In this document: piece by piece, positions 13,426-28,102 of the stretch | Layout: the number at the start of each line of letters is the position of its first letter | How positions within the stretch are numbered: position 1 is the stretch's first letter | Assembly (NCBI RefSeq): GCF_050948215.1 | Contig: NW_027488782.1 | Location: 1-64,000 of the forward strand | Reading direction: 5' to 3' | Length of the DNA stretch: 64,000 bases | Source of the DNA: Halictus rubicundus | Lineage: Eukaryota; Arthropoda; Insecta; Hymenoptera; Halictidae | The notes under the pieces: model-generated | What the model was told of the DNA's origin: nothing | Seen by the model: the letters and a program-made list of their open reading frames with translations, nothing else | The model's database searches: none | Program-made: the position numbers and the translations under genes

Positions 13426-15540
13426 ATCCTATCCTCTATCCTGTCCTATCATCTATCGTCTCCAGTCCTCTATCCTATACAATACCCTATCATATCCTCT
13501 ATCGTCTCCTATCCTCTATCCTATCCAATCCCCTATCCTATCCTCTATCTTATCCTATCCTCTATCCTATCCTATCCTCTATCCAATCCTATCCTCTATC
13601 CTATGCTATCCTCTATCCTATCCTATCCTCTATCCTATCCTATCCTCTATCCTATCCTATCCCCTATCCTATCCTATCCTCTATCCTATCCTATCAACTA
13701 TCCTATCCATTCCCCTATCCTATCCTCTATTCTATCCTCTATCCTATACTCTATCCTCTATCCTATCCGATCCTCTATCTTATCCTATCCTCTATCCTAT
13801 CCTATCCTCATTCCTATCCAATCCTCTATCCTATCCTATCCTCTATCCTATCCTATCCTCTATCCTATCCAATCCTTTGTCCTATCCTATCCTCTATCCT
13901 ATCCTATCCTCTATCCTATCCTATCCTCTATCCAATCCTATCCTCTATCCTATCCTATCCTCTATCCTATCCTATCCTCTATCCTATCCTATCCTCTATC
14001 GTCTCCAGTCCTCTATCCTATACAATCCCCTATCATATCCTCTATCGTCTCCTACCCTCTATCCTATCAAATCCCCTATCCCATCCTATATCCTATCCTA
14101 TCCTCTATAATATCCTATCCTCTATCCTATCCTATCCTCTATCCTATCCTATCCTCTATCCTATCCTATCCTCTATCCTATCCTATCCTCTATCCTATCC
14201 TATCCTCTATCCTATCCTATCCTCTATCGTCTCCAGTCCTCTATCCTATACAATCCCCTATCATATCCTCTATCGTCTCCTACCCTCTATCCTATCAAAT
14301 CCCCTATCCCATCCTATATCCTATCCTATCCTCTATCCTATCCTATCCCCTATCCTATCCTATCCTCTATCCTATCCTATCAACTATCCTATCCATTCTC
14401 CTATCCTATCCTCTATTCTATCCTCTATCCTATACTCTATCCTCTATCCTATCCGATCCTCTATCTTATCCTATCCTCTATCCTATCCTATCCTCATTCC
14501 TATCCAATCCTCTATCCTATCCTATCCTCTATCCTATCCTATCCTCTATCCTATCCAATCCTTTGTCCTATCCTATCCTCTATCCTATCCTATCCTCTAT
14601 CCTATCCTATCCTCTATCCAATCCTATCCTCTATCCTATCCTATCCTCTATAATATCCTATCCTCTATCCTATCCTATCCTCTATCCTATCCTATCCTCT
14701 ATCCTATCCAATCCTCTATCCTATCCTATCCTCTATCCTATCCTATCCTCTATCCTATCCAATCCTTTGTCCTATCCTATCCTCTATCCTATCCTATCCT
14801 CTATCCTATCCTATCCTCTATCCTATCCTATCCTCTATCCTATCCTATCATCTATCCTATCCTATCCTCTATCCTATCCTATCCTCTATCCTACCCTATG
14901 CTCTATCCTATCCAATCCTCTATCCTATCCTATCCTCTATCCTATCCTATCCTCTATAATATCCTATCCTCTATCCTATCCTATCCTCTATCCTATCCTA
15001 TCCTCTGTCCTATCCTATCCTCTATCCTATCCTATCCTCTATCGTCTCCAGTCCTCTATCCTATACAATCCCCTATCATATCCTCTATCGTCTCCTACCC
15101 TCTATCCTATCAAATCCCCTATCCTATCCTCTATCCTATCCTATCCTCTATCCTATCCTATCCTCTATCCTACCCTATGCTCTACCCTATCCAATCCTCT
15201 ATCCTATCCTATCCTCTATCCTATCCTATCCTCTATAATATCCTATCCTCTATCCTATCCTATCCTCTATCCTATCCTATCCTCTATGCTATCCTATCCT
15301 CTATCCTATCCTATCCTCTGTCCTATCCTATCCTCTATCCTATCCTATCCTCTATCGTCTCCAGTCCTCTATCCTATACAATCCCCTATCATATCCTCTA
15401 TCGTCTCCTACCCTCTATCCTATCAAATCCCCTATCCTATCCTCTATCTTATCCTATCCTCTATCCTATCCTATCCTCATTCCTATCCTATCCTCTATCC
15501 TATCCTATCCTTCATCCTATCCTATCCTCTATCCTATCCA
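13426..15540. repeat. Zone B, part 2: third ~1.4 kb copy with a 686-bp duplication
   Basis: Carries the first TATCAAATCCCC variants (near 14068 and 14297), which then mark all B-type sequence. CAACTATCC at 13695 recurs at 14381 and CCTTTGTCC at 13876 recurs at 14562, giving a 686-bp tandem duplication. The CCAGTCC site repeats at 14008 and 14236 (228 bp apart). Boundaries are approximate. Confidence 0.72.
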
Positions 15541-18500
15541 ATCCTATATCCTATCCTATCCGCTATCCTGTCCTACTCTCTATCCTATAATATCACCTAT
15601 TCTATCCAATCCTCTGTCCTATCCACTATCGTATAATATCCTCTATCCTATCCAATCCTATATCCTATCCTCTAAACACTCCAATCCTCTATCCTACCCT
15701 ATCCTCTATCCTATCCTATCTTCTATCCTATCCTACCCTCTATAATATCCTATCCTCTATCCTATCCTATCCTCATTCCTATCGTATCCTCTATCCTATC
15801 CAATCCTCTATCCTATTCTATACTCTACCCTATCCTATCAGCTATCCTATCCTATCCTCTATCCTATCCAATCCTATATCCTATCCTATCCGCTATCCTG
15901 TCCTACCCTCTATCCTATAATATCACCTATTCTATCCAATCCTCTATCCTATCCTCTATCCTATCCTATCCTCTGTCCTATCCACTATCGTATCCTATCC
16001 TCTATCCTATCCAATCCTATATCCTATCCTCTATACACTCCAATCCTATCCCCTATCCTATCCTATCCTCTGTCCTATCCTATCCTCTATCCTATCCTAT
16101 CCTCTATCGTGTCCAGTCCTCTATCCTATACAATCCCCTATCATATCCTCTATCGTCTCCTACCCTCTATCCTATCAAATCCCCTATCCTATCCTCTATC
16201 CTATCCTATCCTCTATCCTATCCTATCCTCTATCCTACCCTATGCTCTACCCTATCCAATCCTCTACCCTATCCTATCCTCTATCCTATCCTATCCTCTA
16301 TAATATCCTATCCTCTATCCTATCCTATCCTCTATCCTATCCTATCCTCTGTCCTATCCTATCCTCTATCCTATCCTATCCTCTATCCTATCCTATCCTC
16401 TGTCCTATCCTATCCTCTATCCTATCCTATCCTCTATCCTATCCTATCCTCTGTCCTATCCTATCCTCTATCCTATCCTATCCTCTATCGTATCAAATCC
16501 CCTATCCTATCCTCTATCCTATCCTATCCTCTATCCTATCCTATCCTATCCTCTACCCTATCCTATCCTCTATCTTATCCAATCCGATGTCCTATACTCT
16601 ATCGTATCCTATTCTCTATCCTATCCTATCCTCCATCCTATCCTATCCTCTATCATATCCTATCCTCTATCCTATCCTATCCTCTATCCTATCCAATCCT
16701 CTATCCTATCCTATCCTCTATCCTATCCTATCCTCTATCCTATCCTATCCTCTATCCTATCCTATCCTCTATAATATCCTATCCTCTATCCTATACAATA
16801 CCCTATCATATCCTCTATCGTCTCCTACCCTCTATCCTATCAAATCCCCTATCCCATCCTCTATCCTATCCTATCCTCTATCCTATCCTGTCCTCTATAA
16901 TATCATATCATCTATCCTATCCTATCCTCTATCCTATCCTATCCTCTATCCTACCCTATGCTCTATCCTATCCAATCCTCTATCCTATCCTATCCTCTAT
17001 CCTATCCTATCCTCTATAATATCCTATCCTCTATCCTATCCTATCCTCTATCCTATCCTATCCTCTGTCCTATCCTATCCTCTATCCTATCCTATCCTCT
17101 ATCGTCTCCAGTCCTCTATCCTATACAATCCCCTATCATATCCTCTATCGTCTCCTACCCTCTATCCTATCAAATCCCCTATCCTATCCTCTATCCTATC
17201 CTATCCTCTATCCTATCCTATCCTCTATCCTACCCTATGCTCTACCCTATCCAATCCTCTATCCTATCCTATCCTCTATCCTATCCTATCCTCTATAATA
17301 TCCTATCCTCTATCCTATCCTATCCTCTATCCTATCCTATCCTCTATCCTATCCTATCCTCTATCCTATCCTATCCTCTATCCTATCCTCTATCCTATCC
17401 TATCCTCTATCGTCTCCAGTCCTCTATCCTATACAATCCCCTATCATATCCTCTATCGTCTCCTACCCTCTATCCTATCAAATCCCCTATCCTATCCTCT
17501 ATCTTATCCTATCCTCCATCCTATCCTATCCTCTATCCTATCCAATCCTATATCCTATCCTATCCGCTATCCTGTCCTACTCTCTATCCTATAATATCAC
17601 GTATTCTATCCAATCCTCTGTCCTATCCACTATCGTATAATATCCTCTATCCTATCCAATCCTATATCCTATCCTCTATACACTCCAATCCTCTATCCTA
17701 CCCTATCCTCTATCCTATCCTATCTTCTATCCTATCCTACCCTCTATAATATCCTATCCTCTATCCTATCCTATCCTCATTCCTATCGTATCCTCTATCC
17801 TATCCAATCCTCTATCCTATTCTATACTCTACCCTATCCTATCCGCTATCCTATCCTATCCTCCATAATATCCTATCCTCTATCCTATCCAATCCTATAT
17901 CCTATCCTATCCGCTATCCTGTCCTACCCTCTATCCTATAATATCACCTATTCTATCCAATCCTCTATCCTATCCTCTATCCTATCCTATCCTCTGTCCT
18001 ATCCACTATCGTATCCTATCCTCTATCCTATCCAATCCTATATCCTATCCTCTATACACTCCAATCCTCTATCCTATCCTATCCTATCCTCTATCCTATC
18101 CTATCCTCTATCCTATCCTATCCTCTATCCTATCCTATCCTCTATCCTATCCTATCCTCTATCCTATCCTATCCTCTATCCTATCCTATCCTCTATAATA
18201 TCATATCATCTATCCTATCCTATCCTCTATCCTATCCTATCCTCTATCCTACCCTATGCTCTATCCTATCCAATCCTCTATCCTATCCTATCCTCTATCC
18301 TATCCTATCCTCTATAATATCCTATCCTCTATCCTATCCTATCCCCTATCCTATCCTATCCTCTGTCCTATCCTATCCTCTATCGTGTCCAGTCCTCTAT
18401 CCTATACAATCCCCTATCATATCCTCTATCGTCTCCTACCCTCTATCCTATCAAATCCCCTATCCTATCCTCTATCCTATCCTATCCTCTATCCTATCCT

Positions 18501-20230
18501 ATCCTCTATCCTACCCTATGCTCTACCCTATCCAATCCTCTACCCTATCCTATCCTCTATCCTATCCTATCCTCTATAATATCCTATCCTCTATCCTATC
18601 CTATCCTCTATCCTATCCTATCCTCTGTCCTATCCACTATCGTATCCTATCCTCTATCCTATCCAATCCTATATCCTATCCTCTATACACTCCAATCCTC
18701 TATCCTATCCTATCCTATCCTCTATCCTATCCTATCCTCTATCCTATCCTATCCTCTATCCTATCCTATTCTCTATCCTATCCTATCCTCCATCCTATCC
18801 TATCCTCTATCATATCCTATCCTCTATCCTATCCTATCCTCTATCCTATCCTATCCTCTATCCTATCCTATCCTCTATCCTACCCTATGCTCTACCCTAT
18901 CCAATCCTCTACCCTATCCTATCCTCTATCCTATCCTCTATCCTATCCTATCCTCTATAATATCCTATCCTCTATCCTATCCTATCCTCTATCCAATCCT
19001 ATCCTCTATCCTATCCCATCCTCTATCCTATCCTATCCTCTATCCTATCCTGTCCTCTATCCTATCCTATCCTCTATCCTATCCTATCCTCCATCCTATC
19101 CAATCCTATATCCTATCCTATCCGCTATCCTATCCTATCCTCTATCCTATCCTATCCTCTATCCTGTCCTATCCTCTATCCTATCCAATCCTCTATCCTA
19201 TCCCCTATCCAATCCTCTATCCTATCCTCTATCCTATCCTATCCTCTGTCCTATCCACTATCGTATCCTATCCTCTATCCAATCCAATCCTATATCCTAT
19301 CCTCTATACACTCCAATCCTCTATCCTATCCTATCCTATCCTCTATCCTATCCTATCCTCTATCCTATCCTATCCTCTATCCTATCCTATCCTCTATCCT
19401 ATCCTATCCTCTATCCTATCCTATCCTCTATCCTATCCTATCCTCTATCCTATCCTATCCTCTATCCTATCCTATCCTCTATAATATCATATCCTCTATC
19501 CTATCCTATCCTCTATCCTATCCTATCCTCTATCCTACCCTATGCTCTATCCTATCCAATCCTCTATCCTATCCTATCCTCTATCCTATCCTATCCTCTA
19601 TAATATCCTATCCTCTATCCTATCCTATCCTCTATCCTATCCTATCCTCTGTCCTATCCTATCCTCTATCCTATCCTATCCTCTATCGTCTCCAGTCCTC
19701 TATCCTATACAATCCCCTATCATATCCTCCATCGTCTCCTACCATCTATCCTATCAAATCCCCTATCCTATCCTCTATCTTATCCTATCCTCTATCCTAT
19801 CCTATCCTCATTTCTATCCTATCCTCTATCCTATCCTGTCCTCCATCCTATCCTATCCTCCATCCTATCCAATCCTATATCCTATCCTATCCTCTATCCT
19901 ATAATATCCTCTATAATATCCTATCCTCTATCCTATCCTATCCTCTATCCTATCCTATCCTCTATCCTATCCTATCCTCTATCCTATCCTATCCTCTGTC
20001 CTATCCTATCCTCTATCCTATCCTATCCTCTATCGTCTCCAGTCCTCTATCCTATACAATCCCCTATCATATCCTCTATCGTTTCCTACCCTCTATCCTA
20101 TCAAATTCCCTATCCTATCCTCTATCTTATCCTATCCTCTATCCTATCCTATCCTCATTCCTATCCTATCCTCTATCCTATCCTATCCTCCATCCTATCC
20201 TATCCTCTATCCTATCCAATCCTATATCCT
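15541..20230. repeat. Zone B HOR copy B1 (~4.7 kb)
   Basis: Landmarks TCCTACTCTC 15571, CGTGTCCAG near 16109, CCGATGTCC near 16580, CACGTATTC near 17599 and ATGCTCTATCC 18256 recur in B2 at offsets 4,678, 4,695, 4,416 and 4,406. The changing offset reflects indels between the two copies. Repeated ATGCTCTACCC and TATCAAATCCCC units make it internally repetitive. Confidence 0.75.
18092..18193 (+). repeat. Reference run: six perfect consecutive 17-mers
   Basis: Six head-to-tail copies of TATCCTATCCTATCCTC with no substitution, preceded by a 22-mer and ended by a TATAATATC variant. The run defines the consensus monomer and its 17-bp period. Confidence 0.95.
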
Positions 20231-23200
20231 ATCTTATCCGCTATCCTGTCCTACTCTCTATCCTATAATATCACCTATTCTATCCAATCCTCTGTCCTAT
20301 CCACTATCGTATAATATCCTCTATCCTATCCAATCCTATATCCTATCCTCTAAACACTCCAATCCTCTATCCTACCCTATCCTCTATCCTATCCTATCTT
20401 CTATCCTATCCTACCCTCTATAATATCCTATCCTCTATCCTATCCTATCCTCATTCCTATCGTATCCTCTATCCTATCCAATCCTCTATCCTATTCTATA
20501 CTCTACCCTATCCTATCAGCTATCCTATCCTATCCTCCATAATATCCTATCCTCTATCCTATCCAATCCTATATCCTATCCTATCCGCTATCCTGTCCTA
20601 CCCTCTATCCTATAATATCACCTATTCTATCCAATCCTCTATCCTATCCTCTATCCTATCCTATCCTCTGTCCTATCCACTATCGTATCCTATCCTCTAT
20701 CCTATCCAATCCTATATCCTATCCTCTATACACTCCAATCCTATCCCCTATCCTATCCTATCCTCTGTCCTATCCTATCCTCTATCCTATCCTATCCTCT
20801 ATCGTGTCCAGTCCTCTATCCTATACAATCCCCTATCATATCCTCTATCGTCTCCTACCCTCTATCCTATCAAATCCCCTATCCTATCCTCTATCCTATC
20901 CTATCCTCTATCCTATCCTATCCTCTATCCTACCCTATGCTCTACCCTATCCAATCCTCTACCCTATCCTATCCTCTATCCTATCCTATCCTCTATAATA
21001 TCCTATCCTCTATCCTATCCTATCCTCTATCCTATCCTATCCTCTGTCCTATCCTATCCTCTATCCTATCCTATCCTCTATCCTATCCTATCCTCTGTCC
21101 TATCCTATCCTCTATCCTATCCTATCCTCTATCGTATCAAATCCCCTATCCTATCCTCTATCCTATCCTATCCTCTATCCTATCCTATCCTCTACCCTAT
21201 CCTATCCTCTATCTTATCCAATCCGATGTCCTATACTCTATCGTATCCTATTCTCTATCCTATCCTATCCTCCATCCTATCCTATCCTCTATCATATCCT
21301 ATCCTCTATCCTATCCTATCCTCTATCCTATCCAATCCTCTATCCTATCCTATCCTCTATCCTATCCTATCCTCTATCCTATCCAATCCTTTGTCCTATC
21401 CTATCCTCTATTCTATCCTATCCTCTATCCTATCCTATCCTCTATCCAATCCTATCCTCTATCCTATCCTATCCTCTATCCTATCCTATCCTCTATCCTA
21501 TCCTATCCTCTATCGTCTCCAGTCCTCTATCCTATACAATACCCTTTCATATCCTCTATCGTCTCCTACCCTCTATCCTATCAAATCCCCTATCCTATCC
21601 TCTATCCTATCCTATCCTCTATCCTATCCTATCCTCTATCCTACCCTATGCTCTACCCTATCCAATCCTCTATCCTATCCTATCCTCTATCCTATCCTAT
21701 CCTCTATAATATCCTATCCTCTATCCTATCCTATCCTCTATCCTATCCTATCCTCTATCCTATCCTATCCTCTATCCTATCCTATCCTCTGTCCTATCCT
21801 ATCCTCTATCCTATCCTATCCTCTATCGTCTCCAGTCCTCTATCCTATACAATCCCCTATCATATCCTCTATCGTCTCCTACCCTCTATCCTATCAAATC
21901 CCCTATCCTATCCTCTATCTTATCCTATCCTCCATACTATCCTATCCTCTATCCTATCCAATCCTATATCCTATCCTATCCGCTATCCTGTCCTACTCTC
22001 TATCCTATAATATCACGTATTCTATCCAATCCTCTGTCCTATCCACTATCGTATAATATCCTCTATCCTATCCAATCCTATATCCTATCCTCTATACACT
22101 CCAATCCTCTATCCTACCCTATCCTCTATCCTATCCTATCTTCTATCCTATCCTACCCTCTATAATATCCTATCCTCTATCCTATCCTATCCTCATTCCT
22201 ATCGTATCCTCTATCCTATCCAATCCTCTATCCTATTCTATACTCTACCCTATCCTATCCGCTATCCTATCCTATCCTCCATAATATCCTATCCTCTATC
22301 CTATCCAATCCTATATCCTATCCTATCCGCTATCCTGTCCTACCCTCTATCCTATAATATCACCTATTCTATCCAATCCTCTATCCTATCCTCTATCCTA
22401 TCCTATCCTCTGTCCTATCCACTATCGTATCCTATCCTCTATCCTATCCAATCCTATATCCTATCCTCTATACACTCCAATCCTCTATCCTATCCTATCC
22501 TATCCTCTATCCTATCCTATCCTCTATCCTATCCTCTATCCTATCCTCTATCCTATCCTATCCTCTATCCTATCCTATCCTCTATCCTATCCTATCCTCT
22601 ATAATATCATATCATCTATCCTATCCTATCCTCTATCCTATCCTATCCTCTATCCTACCCTATGCTCTATCCTATCCAATCCTCTATCCTATCCTATCCT
22701 CTATCCTATCCTATCCTCTATAATATCCTATCCTCTATCCTATCCTATCCCCTATCCTATCCTATCCTCTGTCCTATCCTATCCTCTATCCTATCCTATC
22801 CTCTATCGTGTCCAGTCCTCTATCCTATACAATCCCCTATCATATCCTCTATCGTCTCCTACCCTCTATCCTATCAAATCCCCTATCCTATCCTCTATCC
22901 TATCCTATCCTCTATCCTATCCTATCCTCTATCCTATCCTATCCTCTATCCTACCCTATGCTCTACCCTATCCAATCCTCTACCCTATCCTATCCTCTAT
23001 CCTATCCTATCCTCTATAATATCCTATCCTCTATCCTATCCTATCCTCTATCCTATCCTATGGCTCTGTCCTATCCTATCCTCTATCCTATCCTATCCTC
23101 TATCGTCTCCAGTCCTCTATCCTATACAATCCCCTATCATATCCTCTTTCGTCTCCTACCCTCTGTACTATCAAATCCCCTATCCTATCCTCTATCCTAT

Positions 23201-24310
23201 CCTATCCTCTATCCTATCCTATCCTCTATCCTATCCTATCCTCTATCCTATCCTATCCTCTATCCTATCCTATCCTCTATCCTATCCTATCCTCTATCCT
23301 ATCCTATCCTCTATCCTATCCTATCCTCTATCTTATCCAATCCGATGTCCTATACTCTATCGTATCCTATTCTCTATCCTATCCTATCCTCCATCCTATC
23401 CTATCCTCTATCATATCCTATCCTCTATCCTATCCTATCCTCTATCCTATCCTATCCTCTATCCTATCCTATCCTCTATCCTACCCTATGCTCTACCCTA
23501 TCCAATCCTCTACCCTATCCTATCCTCTATCCTATCCTATCCTCTATAATATCCTATCCTCTATCCTATCCTATCCAATATCCAATCCTATCCTCTATCC
23601 TACCCCATCCTCTATCCTATCCTATCCTCTATCCTATCCTATCCTCTATCCTACCCTATGCTCTATCCTATCCAATCCTCTATCCTATCCTATCCTCTAT
23701 CCTATCCTATCCTCTATAATATCCTATCCTCTATCCTATCCTATCCTCTATCCTATCCTATCCTCTGTCCTATCCTATCCTCTATCCTATCCTATCCTCT
23801 ATCGTCTCCAGTCCTCTATCCTATACAATCCCCTATCATATCCTCTATCGTCTCCTACCATCTATCCTATCAAATCCCCTATCCTATCCTCTATCTTATC
23901 CTATCCTCTATCCTATCCTATCCTCATTTCTATCCTATCCTCTATCCTATCCTATCCTCCATCCTATCCTATCCTCCATCCTATCCAATCCTATATCCTA
24001 TCCTATCCGCTATCCTGTCCTACTCTCTATCCTATAATATCACCTATTCTATCCAATCCTCTGTCCTATCCACTATCGTATAATATCCTCTATCCTATCC
24101 AATCCTATATCCTATCCTCTATACACTCCAATCCTCTAGCCTACCCTATCCTCTATCCTATCCTATCTTCTATCCTATCCTACCCTCTATAATATCCTAT
24201 CCTCTATCCTATCATACCCTCTATCCTATCCTATCCTCATTCCTATCGTATCCTCTATCCTATCCAATCCTCTATCCTATTCTATACTCTACCCTATCCT
24301 ATCCGCTATC
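20231..24310. repeat. Zone B HOR copy B2 (~4.1-4.4 kb)
   Basis: Starts near ATCTTATCCG at 20231 and follows B1 as listed there. The segment beginning here is also the closest match to blocks 35 kb away: 20231 to 55446, 20804 to 56019 and 21226 to 56441, all at offset 35,215. It contains the only GG dinucleotide I noticed on the + strand (23062). The right edge is approximate. Confidence 0.75.
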
Positions 24311-25990
24311 CTATCCTATGCTCTATCCTATCCTATCCTCTATCCTATCCTATCCTCTATCCTATCCTATCCTCTGTCCTATCCTATCCTCTATCCTATC
24401 CTAACCTCTATCGTCTCCAGTCCTGTATCCTATACAATCCCCTATCATATCCTCTATCGTCTCCTATCCTCTATCCTATCCAATCTCCTATCCTACCCTC
24501 TATCTTATCCTATCCTCTATCCTATCCTATCCTCATTCCTATCCTATCCTCTATCCTATTCTATACTCTACCCTATCCTATCCGCTATCCTATCCTATCC
24601 TCTATCCTAGCCAATCCCCTATCCTATGCTCTATCCGATCATATCCTATCCTCTATAATTTCGTATCCTCTATCCTATCCTATCCTCTATCCTATCCAAT
24701 CCTATATCCTATCCTATCCGCAATCCTGTCCTATCCTATATCCTATAATACCCCCTATCCTATTCAATCCTCTATCCTATCCTCTGTCCTATCCTGTATC
24801 CTATCCTATCCTCTATTATATCCCATCCTCTATCCAATCCACTATCGTATCCTATTCTCTATCCCATCCTATCCTCCATCCTATCCTATCCTCTATCCTA
24901 TCCTATCCTCATTCCTATCCTATCCTCTATCCTATCCTATCCTCTGTCCTATCCACTATCGTATCCTATCCTCTATCCTATCCAATCCTATATCCAATCC
25001 TCTATACACTCCAATCCTCTATCCTATAATATCATCTATCCTATCCTATCCTCTATCCTGTTCTATTCTCTATCCTATCCTCTATCCTATCCTATCCTCT
25101 ATCGTCTCCTATCTTCTATCCTATCCAATCCCCTATCCTATCCGCTATCCTATATTATCCACTATCCTATCCTATTCTCTAACCTATCGTATCAACTATC
25201 CTATCCATTCCCCTATCCTATCCTCTGTTCTATCTTCTATCCTATCCTCTATCCTAACCTATCCTCTATCCTTTCCCATTCTCTATCCTATCCTCTATCC
25301 TGTCCTATCCTCTATCCTATCCTATCCTATCCTCTATCCTATCCAATCTTCTATAATATCCTATCCTCTATCCTATCCTATCCTCTATCGTCTCCTATCT
25401 TCTATCCTATCCAATCCCCTATCCTATCCTATCCTCTGTCCTATCCTATCCTCTATCCTATCCTATCCTCTATCGTCTCCAGTCCTCTATCCTATCCGCT
25501 ATCCTATATTATCCACTATCCTATCCTATTCTCTAACCTATCGTATCAACTATCCTATCCATTCCCCTATCCTATCCTCTGTTCTATCTTCTATCCTATC
25601 CTCTATCCTAACCTATCCTCTATCCTTTCCCATTCTCTATCCTATCCTCTATCCTGTCCTATCCTCTATCCTATCCTATCCTATCCTCTATCCTATCCAA
25701 TCTTCTATAATATCCTATCCTCTATCCTATCCTATCCTCTATCGTCTCCTATCTTCTATCCTATCCAATCCCCTATCCTATCCTCTATCCTATATTATCC
25801 ACTATCCTATCCTATTCTCTAACCTATCGTATCAACTATCCTATCCATTCCCCTATCCTATCCTCAATCCTATCCTATCCTCAATCCTATCCTATCCTCT
25901 ATCCTATCCTATCCTCTATCCTATCCTATCCTCTATCCTATCCTATCCTCTATCCTATCCTATCCTCTATCCTATCCTATCCTCTATCCT
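24311..25990. repeat. Transition between zones B and D
   Basis: Mixed monomers: a last CCAGTCC-type unit near 24420, a CCTAGCCAATCCCC unit near 24606 like those in D (near 28108 and 36312), and an ATAATTTCG unit near 24656. A 354-bp tandem duplication follows. Near 25794-25880 the ATTATCC and double TCAATCC units match 59825-59913 at offset 34,031. No unique sequence is present. Confidence 0.7.
25142..25849. repeat. 354-bp tandem duplication
   Basis: CCGCTATCCTATATTATCC at 25142 recurs at 25496. Both are followed by CTCTAACC, CGTATCAAC, CATTCCCC, CTGTTCTATC and TTTCCCATTC in the same order. A third, partial copy of the ATTATCC series follows at 25794. Confidence 0.8.
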
Positions 25991-27983
25991 ATTCTATATT
26001 CTATCCGATCCTATCCGATCCTCTATCTTATCCTATCCTCTATCCTATCCTATCCTCATTCCTATCCTATCCTCTATCCTATCCTATCCTCTGTCCTATC
26101 CACTATCGTATCCTATCCTCTATCCTATCCAATCCTATATCCTATCCTCTATACACTCCAATCCTTTATCCTATCCTATCCTCTCTCCTATCCACTATCG
26201 TATCCTATCCTCTATCCTATCCAATCCTATATCCTATCCTCTATACACTCCAATCCTCTATCCTATCCTGTCCTCTATCCTATCCCATCCTATCCTCCAT
26301 CCTATCCTATCCTCTATCCTATCCTATCCTCATTCCTATCCTATCCTCTATCCTATCCTATCCTCTGTCCTATCCACTATCGTATCCTATCCTCTATCCT
26401 ATCCAATCCTATATCCAATCTTCTATACACTCCAATCCTCTATCCTATCCTGTCCTCTATCCTATCCTATCCTCTATCGTATCCTATCCTCTATAATATC
26501 CTATCCTCTATCCTATCCTATCCTCTATCCTATCCTATCCTCTATCCTATCCTATCCTCTATCCTATCCTCTATCCTATCCTATCCTCTATCCTATCCTC
26601 TCCACTATCCTATCCTATCCTCCATCCTATCCTATCCTCTATCCTATCCTCTCCTCTATCCTATCCTATCCTATCCTCCATCCTATCCTATCCTCTATCC
26701 TATCCTATCCTCTATCCTATCCTATCCTATCCTATCCTCTATCCTATCCAATCCTCTATCCTATCCTATCTTCTATCCTAACCTATCCTCTATCCTATCC
26801 TATCCTCTATCCTATCCTATCCTCTATCCTATCCTATCCTCTATCGTCTTCTGTCCTCTATCGTATACAATCCCCTATCATATCCTCTATCGTCTCCTAT
26901 TTTCTATCCTATCCAATCCCCTATCCTATCCTCTATCGTCTCCTGTCCTCTATCGTATACAATCCCCTATCATATCCTCTATCGTCTCCTATTTTCTATC
27001 CTATCCAATCCCCTATCCTATCCTCTATCGTCTCCTATCCTCTATCCTATCCTATCCTCATTCCTATCCTATCCTCTATCCTATCCTATCCTCTATCCTA
27101 TCCTATCCTATCCTCTATCCTATCCTATCCTCTATCGTCTCCTGTCCTCTATCCTATACAATCCCCTATCATATCCTCTATCGTCTCCTATCCTCTATCC
27201 TATCCTATCCTCTATCGTCTTCTGTCCTCTATTCTATACAATCCCCTATCCTATCCTCTATCGTCTCCTATCCTCTATCCTATAATATCATCTATCCTAT
27301 CCTATCCTCTATCCTGTTCCATTCTCTATCCTATCCTCTATCCTATCCTATCCTCTATCGTCTCCTATCTTCTATCCTATCCAATCCCCTATCCTATCCT
27401 CTATCCTATATTATCCACTATCCTATCCTATTCTCTAACCTATCGTATCAACTATCCTATCCATTCCCCTATCCTATCCTCTATCCTATCCTATCCTCAA
27501 TCCTATCCTATCCTCTATCCTATCCTATCCTCTATCCTATCCTCTAACCTATCCTATCCTCTATCCTATCCTATCCTCTATCCTATCCTATCCTCTATCC
27601 TATCCTATCCTCTATCCTCTATCCTATCCTATCCTCTATCCTATTCTATATTCTATCCGATCCTATCCGATCCTCTATCTTATCCTATCCTCTATCCTAT
27701 CCTATCCTCATTCCTATCCTATCCTCTATCATATCCTATCCTCTGTCCTATCCACTATCGTATCCTATCTTCTATCCTATCCAATCCTATATCCTATCCT
27801 CTATACACTCCAATCCTCTATCCTATCCTATCCTCTCTCCTATCCACTATCGTATCCTATCCTCTATCCTATCCAATCCTACATCCTATCCTCTATACAC
27901 TCCAATCCTCTATCCTATCCTGCCCTCTATCCTATCCTATCCTCTATCCTTTCCTATCCTATCCTCTATAATATCCTATCCTC

Positions 27984-28102
27984 TATCCTATCCTATCCTC
28001 TATCCTATCCTATCCTCTATCCTATCCTATCCTCTATCCTATCCTATCCTCTATCCTATCCTATCCTCTATCCTATCCTATCCTCTATCCTATCCTATCC
28101 TC
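27984..28102 (+). repeat. Seven perfect consecutive 17-mers in D1
   Basis: 119 bp equals exactly 7 x 17 bp of the consensus. The run is bounded upstream by a TATAATATCC-bearing unit and downstream by the variant CCTAGCCAATCCCC. The same run, with the same flanking variants, recurs 8,205 bp downstream, so it was copied inside the D macro-unit. Confidence 0.93.
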
